NCBI GenBank assembly: GCA_949152475.1
Contig: OX424570.1
Coordinates: 6,374,181-6,438,180, forward strand
From: Terebella lapidaria
Lineage: Eukaryota; Annelida; Polychaeta; Terebellida; Terebellidae
Direction of reading: 5' to 3'
DNA: 64,000 nt
The notes below the pieces were generated by a model, which saw nothing but the letters and a program-made list of their open reading frames with translations, searched no databases and was not told the DNA's origin. A program made the position numbers and the translations under genes. Positions 52,301 to 64,000 of the stretch are shown piece by piece. Position 1 is the first letter of the stretch; every line of letters starts with the position of its first letter.

Positions 52301-55300
52301 AACTTTTCCCTTCGGTGGGGTCTACCTTCATCATCCATCCATCCCTTGGCCGGTTCCGTTCCGTTCTTGTGGGCTTGCAGCAGCAACGCACGGCTTTCTG
52401 GAGGGGTGCATATTTTCTCCTTGCGGAGGTCAAGGAATTAGGAAGAACGAAGGGGGAGAGGTGGATGCCTCGGATGAAATGAACGGAACTTTGCACCAAA
52501 AATAGCCAGGAATCACGCTTGATACCTACGTGCAAGCTAGGCCAAGGCGGAGGGGATAGTTCTCCATGAACCATGGATTTTGTGGAGTTTGGTACCAGTT
52601 TTGACCACTAGGTGGCAGTGGCGATGCCTGTCGATGATGTTGTTTTCTGACGTGATATCATCTGTGGATTATCAGCAAGGATTCAGGGTTTTTTCGACAG
52701 TTTGGATTTCCGATTTGGTTTGATAAAAAAGGTGGGTTTATTTATGCGCCTCGGGGAAAATATAAATATGATATATGATGTGTGATATATTGAACATGAT
52801 GTTTGTGCGCATGTTTTTATCTTGATACTTATAGCGTATTTCTTATGGATTTATGCATGAATTTCCAAGATATATTTTTGCACATGTATTCTTGTCAAAA
52901 AAAGAAAACGAATGGGCATGTTCTGCTGTTTTCCATGGCCCGATGTATAATTAGGGCCGTAATGGAATGGAGCACAAAGAGTATGAATAAATTTCATAGT
53001 CACTCCAGATAAACTTTATCACTTCAAACTGTAATTTCAGCATCAGGAATTTATAACCTATCAGTTACACCTACGGCTCAGTATATCACGGCTCAAAATC
53101 AAGTGATATGCAGCAGGGTGACAGCTTGATAATGAATGAATAATTGTCCCTGATTGGTGAAGGCATGCTCTGGGGGTGGGGAGGGGGGGGGGGGGGTTAG
53201 AAATTGCTTGCCTCTGTAATCTGCCTTGTTTATGACTTGAAAATTTTAATTTCACGTCTGTTTCGTATCTCTTGCTAGAGTGATTTTATGGCTTCGTTGA
53301 TTTTTGTCAGTCATGTTTCCAGGTCAAAGCAAGTACAAATTATCGGCTGTTGTCTTGCACCTATATTTTTGATCCAGCCCTTTCTTTGATATAAGCAGCT
53401 AATGAGAAATTATTGCTTGTGCAACTTATGTATGAACCGCTGCCAGAAATTTGATCTTAGGTGGGTAATTTAATGGGAATACCTTCAGCTAATAAGCTAT
53501 ATAAATATCTTTGAGATTATGATTAACTTCGGGTTTGCACTCATGACAAGTTCATAAACATGTATTTCCAAAGTTCCTTGAATTTGAACATAATGTTGAA
53601 AGATGAACTCAGCTTAACTTTCTCAGTGCAGAGCTGAACACATATTTAGATACACTGTAATAAAACTTGAACCTTTTGAAAATGCGGTAAACATTATTTT
53701 ATGTATATACCCTGGATAGTACTATTACAGTACTGTAAACAACGAAATTATGGGAGGTCAGAAAAGGAACACATAAAAATTATATGGCATTGTGGTTAAC
53801 CATTTTATCTCTGTATAATCAAAGGTATATACGAGACCTAGTGTACCTTGTTCATCAGTTTCACCAAAACATAGTGGCTAAATATATCTTTGTTTACCAT
53901 TTGTGCTACATGGGTACAAAATTAAACGCAGGCGGGTCCTATGAATGTAAAATTATATCGGTTTTATTTGAGATTTTTGTTTCTTATCTGACGTTGAACA
54001 GGTGGCTGCCACATACGATATTTTGTTTCATTGTGACAGAATTCATAAGGGTTTCATCAATCAGCCAGCAAATTTTATATCTTTTCATAAACTCAGTTTT
54101 ATAGCTGGAGTGCTGATATATGTAGTCAGTTGGTTTCACATGAAATGAAGTCTGAAATCATCAAATTTTATGTCTATAAAAGTCAAGGCAGTAAATTGTA
54201 TGTGACAAGATGATTGCATTTGATTTAACCTGTTCTGCGATGAATATTAAACATTGACAAGCAATTTGAGAGAGGTTAGCTTTTATGCGAAATGGGTCGA
54301 TATATTCAACTCAATATATTACCATTTATTGAATCAAAAAAGTGTATTCATTGTACAACAAAAAGCATCCACGTTTTCTCTTGACACACTAAAATTGAAC
54401 CTCCTGCACTCACGAACCAGTTCCACGAAGGTTCTGTTGAAAAATGTTTGAGTATATTAAACAGTTGTGTCTACTAGAATATAAATAAACTATATTCGCA
54501 GATGGTAGCTTACTTACTCTATTGTCAGGTAATTCGCTGTAAATATAAAGTACACTCCAACTAAAAGTATTTTTTTACGTACGTCTGCACATGTGCAAGA
54601 CAAGCCGCCAATTATTCATGACACATAGGCATGATAGGAAATGCTCTGTGTTTTTTCTAACTGCATGATTCAATGCCTGTTTTGTGGTTCATTTTTTGGC
54701 CCATACACAAAATCATCTTCGGGTGCAGATGGTTCGAGTGAAAAGATATGCAAAGTGATGAAATTTTGCCTGTTTCTGAGCTTCAAGTTCCGAAAATTTT
54801 CAAACCAAGTTGAAACATTTATGAGGCACGATCTTCCTCAGAAAGAAAACTAGTTGGACAAAGATTTACCCTTGTATCTTTTTTTTTGTTTTTCACGAAT
54901 TAGAGCAAAGATTTATGAAAACTTGAAAATATTCTTAGTATTTGTGGAGCCATCTCCACGCCATGAGTTTTCAAACAAGATGACTTTTGTCAGGTAAAAA
55001 ATTGAGGTTTTTCTAAAGTGTTAACACCATTTTTCTTCTATGTTTTCAAGTATTTACCGCATTTTTGCAATAAACAAAACCGTAAACCTCCACTTGGGAA
55101 GCTCCAGACATTTTGGCTATTTTATTCCAAGGATTTCCATGGATGCCCTGGTTGCAATTACTGCAGGAAAACCTGACTTCAACTGGGATGAATGATAAAG
55201 ATAGCCCAACAGTCTACAGGGAAAACTCAATTACAAAGGGTTGTGTGTCCTCCATAGGCTAGTTTGATATGAAAAATGACAGAGATTGTGTATGGCTGAG

Positions 55301-58300
55301 ATGGTTCTATGTTATTTGGGTGATTTCCTTGAGGTGGGCGATGGTTGTGAATCAGGAATGGTGGCTCATTCACTGTAAGTTCTGAAATATTACCATCCTG
55401 AAAATTTTGGAATTTTGAATGATTTGAGCACTTCAGCAAAATTTGTGTTTTACTTTCTTATATATATAGTGATAGTGATCGTATTCAACTTTTCTCTTTG
55501 GTAGGGGGAGGGGGGGGGGGGGGGTAGTCAAAACATGTATTGTTCTCGTGTTGAATATAGAGTCAATTTAATTTTTTTCAGGGTTTATGGTCAATGTATC
55601 ATCTTTTCTGTTCCCAATCAGACCGACCCACGTGAAGTGACTTTGTTGCGAAAATACTTTGATTTTCCATCCAATCTTTCGAGAAATCTCCCTGTGAGAT
55701 TCCCGAGTAATCGCTGCATTCCAAACATGGTTTTCCCAGCTCAGCATGCGAACAATAGCGAAGTTCTTACGGGAAAATGACTGTGATCTATACATCATAA
55801 GACAGAGATGGGAAATTTCATAGGGGAAGAAGATTACAGCTGACCTTGTAAATGGCAGGGCAAGATTTTAACTCTTGACACTTGGAAGATGATTCTGTAT
55901 CACTGTTTGACTTTTAGACCTCAACTGAACAATACTGAAAGCAAACGAAGTATCTTTCGAAAAAGTTCATGACAGTTATCGGTACTTTAGCCTGATTAGC
56001 AATGGAAAATTTTTTTGAAAAGGAATTTTTCTTATTTGTAAGTGAAGAGCTAAGTCTGATAGGTTTACATGATAATATATGCACACAGAACAGAAAATAG
56101 GGAAGTAAATCTTTTTTGGGGATGGGGGGGGGGGGGGGCAGGGGGGATTCAAAATAAAAAGGGCAGTGACATATTGTGGGGGCTAAGGCTGGCTAATGTT
56201 ACTGGGAGGTATTAGAGTCTGTAAATGTGTATACCTGGACTGATCAAAACATCGCCATAAATACCATGTTGATTTATTGGTCTAGTAGTAAAGATCATGA
56301 TCTATGAACTTTTCCTGCCTCTGGGAACCCCGCCGACCCCCACCCAACCTTATGGAACCTCCCACATTCATGTAAAAATAAAAAGATACGGGATTTACCT
56401 GTGCTGTGTGCGTGAACATTGACTCCTCAATAAAAATCTGAAGTAAAATCTACCCTTATACTTAGAAATTCATAAGAGAGATTGTGGATTTCTGATGTAA
56501 TGTCGTTAGACCGACCCCCCCCCCCCCCCCCCCCAACTCCTTCCCATAATCCTGATTAATTACTTTGAAGTACTCCCTTCTATTCGTACTACCCCATGCT
56601 ACCCAGTCAACCATGCCAGGGGAGAGGACATTATAGCAATCTGGAGTTGCCATTCATCCATCGGGTAATGGTCAGTTCACATCTGCAGCAATATTGCGAG
56701 ACACGGGTAAACGTGTTTTCTCTATGGGTAGAAATTCCGCTGGAATAATATAGTTAAATGGCCGTTCCACCACCGGTAGATTCTATCCTTCAATATATAG
56801 TGTACACTTCTGGGGCCCATCTGGATATCGTTCGGTACATGTTGTGTATCTAACAAGCTTATGGGTTTAGTCTTGGGTCTAGCCATTTTCTGCAGTTCGT
56901 TCATCCAATGGTTCGGGTGTCTGCCCGTTCGTTTGTCTGTAGTTGCGAATACCATAGAAAAACCACAAGGTTGGTTCTTGAACAGGGAGTTAGATCAGCT
57001 TCCATAATATTGCAGCACCTATGATCTGGATTTAGTCAGGTGCAATGATATGGACTTCCGTAATATGTGGAAAATACGTGTAATCTTTATCTGGATATGC
57101 GAGAAATCTCAGGGAATTTGACATTGGTTCATGTGCAAGTTTTCTGGATATCTCTACACTGGCTTGTACCAATAACGTCTTGCTTAGAACAGCTTGTGTA
57201 TTAGATATTTGGGTAAGTTCTACTGCAGTATTTTTCCCTGACGCTTAGTAGATTACCATCAATGGGAAATGCCAATTCTTCCCTGGGATGGGAAAATTAC
57301 ATCTAACTATGCCCTGTGTTTTGCAGGGGCCATTCATTATAAATTACTGCTATTCCTTTGGGAATAAAAGCCTATTATAAAGTGATACGTGGATGATTTG
57401 CATGTTATTGTACCTTTGGGACAAATAAAGCCACTGGATGGTTTTCCCAGATGTGTCTGGATGTTACAGTAATGGGCTTAGACTGGAGAAAATGGCAAAA
57501 CTATGACATTTTTACATTGATCCCTTGTCAGTTTTGTCGATAAGGCATAATACTTGTAGACTGTAAGGAAAATTGGGATATACAATACATGAAATATAAG
57601 GGGGAGAGTGGGGGGGGGGGGTCATTCAGATGTAGTTCAGTGCCTGAATTTTCCCAGAATGTTGGTTGCTTATCAATAATGTACATGAACTGTTTTGTGG
57701 CACTTAGTTGAAATTCTTAATTGATTGAATTCTTTAATATAAGTATTCGTGAAATTTCTCACTTTGTTCAATGCAATAAATGTAAAATCATGGGAAGTCA
57801 AGTTGTACTCCACCAACACTCAATTCCATTAAAATTGTATAAAATTTCACCAGGATAAAAAAAAAGTGACGTCAAAAACTATGTACAATCTCAAGTTAAA
57901 ACAAATAAAACTCAGATAAGAAAAAAATCACAGAGCCTTTCTTGGAATATATAATCTCCATTAGCTCACCTGGGGCTGGTGACCATGGCAACCAAATTCC
58001 GCTGGGGGTTAGTACATCAATGCGAAACACATGTGCTTCTTGTTTGGATAGATAGGTGGGGGGGGGGGGGGGGCACATAGATGAAAAGGTACAATATATT
58101 TCTATCTACTACATGTAGTACATTAACTGTTCATATGTATGTATATATCGGAACATATGTATGAGCATCGAACATGACCTAGCGTGCCAGCGTATGATGT
58201 TTATGAAGGGATATTGCCAATGTAGGTTTTGGGATGTACGTTACCCATTGTATGGTACAGTTATAGTACAGTAGCGGTAGAGGTGGATTTACGAATGTTT

Positions 58301-61300
58301 GGGCAGGTCATAGGTAGGAAAGGGTGGGATACGTAAACGTGGTCTGTCTATCCTTGGGCATCCTTTGGTATTGTTTAGCCTCTCTGTGTTGTGGGCGTGT
58401 CATTATTGCGAAAGAACTCGGGACATAAATCTTAGGTACGTGTAACTGGTCCCGTAGAGTGGTTATTAATCATGTATATTATTAACAAACTTTGTCAATA
58501 CATGTATAGTTATGATAATATTTATGATAACATTAAGTTAGGTGCTTTGGGTATTTTCATGGGAAGGACATGGCTATTCTCAGAAATTAGTATTTATTCG
58601 GAATAATACAACAAAATTCATGATAATCTAGGCAAAATGAGTAAGTTGTGATATATTTACAAGTGCAAGATAGGCCTAATACAAACAAAGAAGTTGCATA
58701 GTAATAATTCCACTAGCAACAAAAAATCCCCTGGAATTATAACAGACTTTGTGACTGCAACAAGCATTCGCCTAATTACGAATCGCTGACAGATGAATAT
58801 TTTATGTCCCAAAACAATCGCCGCTTTGGTATAAAACGCAACGTAATTTTGTGCAAGACACACATCAGCGAAAAACTGGCAAATTGTTCATTTACGTAAT
58901 TGAGTGGTTTTTTGCTGCATTTATATAGCAATTGGCTTTTGGTTTCTGGCCGTTCGTTCCCTTGTCCAATATTGCATAATGAAACAAACATTAAATGCCT
59001 TGCGCAGAAATTTACCCACCCATATTTTACAAACAAAAAGTATGATTAGGTTCGATTTTTTTCATGATTTAGGGATGTGTGTTTTGTTAGATAACTGTTG
59101 ACCTAACAAATTATAGACCATTGCGTGAATTCGCATGGAAAATGGGGCCTCAATTTGCATGATTTGATGCCAGTAGATAATATTTTCACACAGACAATTC
59201 ACTTTGTTGTATCGTATCTCTCCATTCACTGCAACTGATATACCACACAAGGCATATTGTCACGCGGACCGCTACATAAAACTTTTTTGTTCTCGCTGAA
59301 AAAAAGACGTAGGAAAGTCATTTCCTATGCAGCTAGTTACTAGTTTTGGCACGCGGGGCGGTCAGTGTCCCGATGTTTCGTTCACTGCGTGTGTAGGATG
59401 AACAAGTAGTTGTGAAGCGTGTATAGGGACAATTCTATCACGCACATAGTGCCAATGGTAGTTTTCGCTGGACCCCCCTGAGAATTTCTGGGTGTTTTTA
59501 CTGTAACAGTGTTGGTTCACGATGTCTGATAGATTCACAATGGTATCTTTGTATGTCTGCAGGTTGGGTGTTGTGTGATATTATCGTTTTTTGGGGGGGA
59601 AAATTACATGCAGGAATTACCTAAATATGCATCTGGCATGAAATCTAATAATACATGACGTAGTAAAAAAGTATAATCAAGGGTATCAAATTCGTGAAAT
59701 TAGATTATGTTCATCTGTCATATTTTGTGTTTTTGGCAGTGCAAAAAGGTTAAAAAAGAAAATATGACAAACATCATTATGAACTAGTCTGTTATACCAG
59801 GTTAGTGGGTAGGTGTTATGTGAAGTTGATTTTAGGTTGAGTTGGGGGGAGGATGGGAGTTCAGATGTAGGCCCTGATCTTTAAATTTACAGAAGTCCAT
59901 GCACATGTTCTATACATAATACACTGACAGTCTGACACCTTTTGACTTGGACAAACAATACCGGTATTTTTGGTCGTCCCCGTCACTTGCCAAGATCATA
60001 AAACCTTTGGGTACTGCCGATGATACAAGAAGCGTCCTCATCCAAAACACAGACATATAATATCACACATAATGACACCGTCTGTTGCACAGGCGTAAAC
60101 TAAAGAGCCTTTCTGTCGGTGAAAGCCTTTTATGGGTGAGTAGACTTTTGGCTAGGGTCCCATTCCATAAGTGGGTATTTAACGATGGTTAAACAACAGG
60201 GTCGTTAGCCCATCATGAAGACACTTGGAGTTTTGGGCTACATATTTGTGGCGATAGCAAAGCTCTGAAATAGGAATACGTTAGAAAAATGTGTATTATG
60301 TGAACAGTTTTGTCGGCTCTGTGTGAAAAATAAAATCTGGGGCAGTTCCAGGTCAGATTAACCTGTACCAAATTTATTTCTTCCTTCAGTGCTGATATTA
60401 TATACTTGAATGGCAGTTTCCAACGATTTGTTATGTATTCAGCTCAGGAATAGAAAAACTTAATGGGTTCTAATTACTTTGCACTTAATTGCTCAAAGGA
60501 AAAAGAAAAAGAATTGAAAAACTCTTGATTTTATAATTATACAATGATGGGTCCCGACAATTCTTGCATCTCGTACAATACATAACGGCCTCAGTGCATC
60601 AATCAGAAAAAGGTGACTTCAAAGTTTTTTGCCCTATACCAAGGCACACGGATACTTGGGCATGTCACTTTCGTCAATGCATAATGTATATATTATGTGA
60701 GAGGTTCGCGCAGTGACACTTTTATTAGCTGACACTGACTGTGTCTAGTTGAGGAGCGGGGTGAAGGGTTCAGGGCAGGTTATATTTGTATATTTTGGCG
60801 ATATTTGCTACCGGCGAAAGGTGTTCACGCAAGCCTGTATAAGCTTTAGGACGCATGCACCTCTGGCACATGGACCAGATAAATGGGGTGCCCGTGGATG
60901 TCACCAATGTGGTCGCAAGGCGCGATATAAATTCTCCAATGTCAGTTTGTTTTGGTTCGAGTCAAGTGTTTCTGTTTTCTCCTCGGAGTGTTCTTCAAAC
61001 ATAAACAGCCTAGACGTTGAGGATTTCTCTCGGGCAAAGGAGTTCCTTGGTGCAAGGCAATGCGACATTGGCAGTGTCTATGTTGAGGCCATAAAGGTTT
61101 TAGAGACTGGAGCGGCAGTGCTCTTCAACCGTGCTTTTAGAGTTATGAAAAGTCTTGTCACTGATCCGTGTCATGATTATTTCTAAAGTCTAATGCTTTC
61201 TATTCTAATGGTGGCATGCTAAGGGCATTCTATTATATTCACCTCTGGCATGCAGGGGGGCATACCCTACATAGGTGTGCATTTTATATTTGACGGGCTA

Positions 61301-62126
61301 CACTGTGAACTGAAATGAGTAAACAGCGAAAGATCATTCCGCCATAAAGCGAGCCAGTGCAGTTACCTCGGAATAAACAAAAACGCACTAAGAGAAACTG
61401 GTTTCATCGAGACTTTGGAGTTACACCCTCACAGAATCATGCACGACGGAAATACTAAACAAACATGAAATCAGGACTGTAATATTCAGCAAATGTCCAC
61501 CTCAATCGAATTTAAATAGTTGTAGCTGCACAAAGGAATTTATTCACTGCGACTGGCGGCAGTGTCATGTTACATGCCACCCCACAACTGATAACGGAAT
61601 ATATCCATAAACGCTTTGTGTCAATACATGAAATGATTCGGATCATATAATTATTTCATAAACTATGGAGGAGTTTATTTGCACAGGGCTACAAACGAAA
61701 CACTAAATGGTGACTAAGTACATCGGAATTAGGAGTACGCACAAATGTTGCGGTGACAATGTCGTTATTTCCAGCGTAACACAAACGAGAGATGTTCGTG
61801 CGATCAAAGAGGAGATTGTGTGACAAAAAGGGTCTTCATTTCGGCAAACGAGCGTGAAAAAAATGTCCTTATGGATGCAAACACAATGAGCTGAGTAGTT
61901 CGCCGTAGACTGCAAACTAATTGGACTTTCGCAATTAATCTATTGTTTTGTTTCTGCCAGTTTTTCCCCCGTTGTTTTGTGCGTGATCAGTGGAGATTAC
62001 AGCTTGGTATTCACTTGCAATTGGGTCAGGCAGTCGGCGGACGGTATTTTGTTTCAACATTTCGTCATTACTATGCGAGGAATTAACTAACAATTGAAGG
62101 ATTTTCGACTAGTGCAACTTGGAACA
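49400..62126 (+). other. Long intron after C2, no recognised exon
   Basis: No tensin exon, transposase or reverse transcriptase was found. Visible items are many poly-G/C runs (51966-51975, 53183-53196, 55510-55524, 56124-56138, 56515-56534, 57610-57621, 58058-58073), an X-box-like ccatggcaac near 57983, and a GC-richer stretch at 51950-52570 that is open in several frames but matches nothing I know. A phrase near 60920 (aaggcgcgatataaat) resembles the 3' tails of some L2-type LINE or SINE repeats; this is too little to call an element. Confidence 0.5.
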
Positions 62127-62190
62127 ATGGCTACTCCTCCTTACGGATTACGAAAAACTAACGGACTGAACTATTACCATGGAAACTATG
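62127..62190 (+). CDS. Candidate alternative first exon for a short tensin isoform
   Basis: An ATG in good context (aacaATGG) with an in-frame TAA upstream (62088-62090) opens MATPPYGLRKTNGLNYYHGN, then Tyr and a split codon, ending at a donor (atg|gtaggt, GT at 62191) in phase 1. The last C2 exon also ends in phase 1, so both could join the same downstream exon. The result would be a tensin lacking C1, PTP and C2, as known for short vertebrate tensins. It could instead be the first exon of another gene. Confidence 0.45.
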
Positions 62191-64000
62191 GTAGGTAGCA
62201 GAAATTACCCATATCTTGGATATAAAATCAACTATAAATTTTATTTTATCGTGGAAAATTCCCGAAGCCTGGCGCCAATTTGATCCAGTTTGGTGTCCAG
62301 CTGGCTTTGACGTTCTGTATTTCTCTACAAGCTTCTCTCTCTTTATATGGGTTTGTTCAATCTGTCTGAAGCTGGGACAACATTTTCGCTTCTGACTGAA
62401 TTAACTTTTGACAGTGGTATATTGCAGTACAAAGTCATCTTTTGCCAAGTTTATTGGGAAAAATTGTGAAGGGAACTTTGATTGACGGGAGTAAATCTCC
62501 TCGCTTCATTGAAAAAATAGGGTGATATTTGGATATACTTCTAGAAATCAGTTTAGCGACTGGAATTCCCAGTTTCCTACTGGCGAGTGCACCTAGTTCC
62601 ATCCCTATTTCCCTGCCGATCCCCTCTGTATTCGGACGATGAATGAACGTCCTTCACGCATTATTCAGTGGGTTTACCCATCCCCTGATTCATTCATCGA
62701 ATTAGGTCATTGTGTTAGGTAGGGTGCCTACAAAAACCAATGAACCTCAAACATTACCCCCCTCCCCCTCCCCAACCCTAGAATCTACCGTTCCCATCTC
62801 CCATGATGTAGATCTATTTATCCTGTACCCCCCACAAACCGAAACACTCCCCCCCCCCCCCTCCCCTCCACCCCACCCCAGAAATGCCTCAGCACCCGCG
62901 AAATAACCCCAATATCACTCCGACCCCCGTTAACGTCCCAAACCCAACTCTGCCAATTTGCCGTAGCAAGGACGTGACAGTCACTACATTACTCTATCAC
63001 TTTGTTGATCAAGCGCACCGTGGACCGAAAGTGTCCCATGAACTCCCGCTGGATTCCACCGCTGTTATTTCCAATTCGCTTTCCCGACCGATTATTGATC
63101 TGTGGACAAAAATCGTGGGCCTGAAACCCCCAAACAGGACCCAAACGCCAGGCGGATTTGTTATCTATTAGTAGAACACCCCAAATGCATCCACCATGCG
63201 ATACAGCCCGCAAACCCCCTCATGAAGTCATCCTGCTTCGAGCCGACATCCTCTAACACTGCTAGCGGGGATAAGGGAGAAAAAACTGAACAAGATCGCT
63301 TATTCCCTTCGTAGTCTTGGCGACAGAATTCTTGGGATGTCGCTCGAGCGTCTCGAACCAGAGGGAGAAAAATCAAAGAATTTCAGCGACTTTTCTCGGG
63401 TGTCCTGCCGATTGTAGACGCGTTTCCATCTCTCATGCGACATTGCATGGATTTAGTCGGCCTAAAGGGACGTGCCGCAGGATAGAATCATGGCCCGAGA
63501 TATGAGCGATAGTGTACCAGGCGGGATTATTTCGGGATAAGTGGAGTATGGTGTATCATTTATGGATTAATGTCGTTTAGGCCGAGAGGGACGAAGTGGT
63601 TAAGTGGCAGCTTCATGATTGCCGATTGGCGAAGTGCCTGCACATGTATTCGTCTAAAATCAAAAGTGAGTCTTTCATTGATTATATAAAAATGTGTACA
63701 TTTTTTGTGAAAATTCTACGTATGACCCACTGCCTCATATTGCAAAGTGCTGCACTGTGTCTATGATAAATGCTATGCAACTGGGGCTCATCGAAGCTTT
63801 ATGATTTCATAGCTATAAAAAAACTGCTCCGTAGTTGTTTAGTCTGCACAAGAATTGATTTTATAAGCAGATCTACCTCGGTCGGAAGAAGATGAATAAA
63901 CGTAAAGCTCTAAAAATCCGAAGTTATATTTGAGAAACAACCATAGCTCCAGCCTGCGAAGGATCCCTGGTGAATGTACCTCTGTGTTATTTCAGTTTTA
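62191..64000 (+). other. Intron or upstream DNA to the window end
   Basis: Contains a poly-C run (62849-62861) within a C-rich segment (62750-62890), then a GC-richer part (62880-63560). A possible further first exon is ATG at 63615 to a strong donor (aaa|gtgagt, GT at 63666), 17 codons in phase 0, which does not match the phase-1 exons on either side. No family similarity was seen. Confidence 0.35.

Noticed and set aside
51950-52570. Possible tensin exon or transposon fragment in the GC-richer stretch
   Set aside because: Several frames are open but none gives the expected tensin sequence or any known transposon motif; the best phase-1 reading soon stops.
55535-55780. Open frame after an acceptor-like tract (tttttttcag)
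   Set aside because: No family similarity, no matching donor in phase, and the start lies next to a poly-G run.
60749-61186. Open frame of 145 codons on the plus strand
   Set aside because: No ATG at its start, no similarity to tensin segments, no domain pattern; part of it resembles a repeat tail.

Overview
This is a eukaryotic, AT-rich window. One multi-exon gene with clean GT-AG introns covers the middle of it, tandem repeats and long homopolymers fill much of the rest, and nothing looks prokaryotic. The gene is an animal tensin, so the source is a metazoan. The single PTEN-like tensin architecture, the mostly short introns in the domain core and the many poly-G/poly-C tracts suggest a marine invertebrate bilaterian. 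I cannot choose between cephalochordate, hemichordate, echinoderm, mollusc or brachiopod from sequence alone.

Layout. (1) 1-24.06 kb is upstream DNA or a very long 5' intron. It holds a promoter-like segment and a candidate first coding exon (1691-1780), a textbook recursive-splice site (9662/9663), and a 3.06-kb repeat block (13993-17056) bounded by a 10-bp inverted repeat and containing three tandem arrays (168, ~132 and 121 bp). (2) 24073-27093 is a single 3-kb exon encoding about 1,007 residues of low-complexity protein, ending in phase 0 with a polybasic/di-cysteine segment and SH2-binding-type tyrosines. (3) 31516-31972 holds two exons for most of a C1 zinc domain, followed by a 13.2-kb intron with several candidate alternative first exons. 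(4) 45193-49399 holds ten exons giving the last C1 ligand, a linker, a PTEN/tensin-type phosphatase domain with an intact HCxxGxxR loop, and the C2 domain. All reading phases match across every junction. (5) 49.4-64 kb is intron with no recognised tensin exon. A good candidate alternative first exon lies at 62127-62190. The disordered middle, SH2 and PTB regions expected of a tensin are not in the window and should lie beyond 64 kb.

How the parts work together: tensins link integrin tails and actin at focal adhesions. Here the C1 and PTP-C2 modules would act at membranes. The unusual N-terminal exon would add docking tyrosines and a possible lipid anchor. Alternative first exons in phase 0 (upstream of C1, or between C1 and PTP) and in phase 1 (after C2) would give isoforms with or without each module. 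No RNA gene, transposase, reverse transcriptase or CRISPR array was found.
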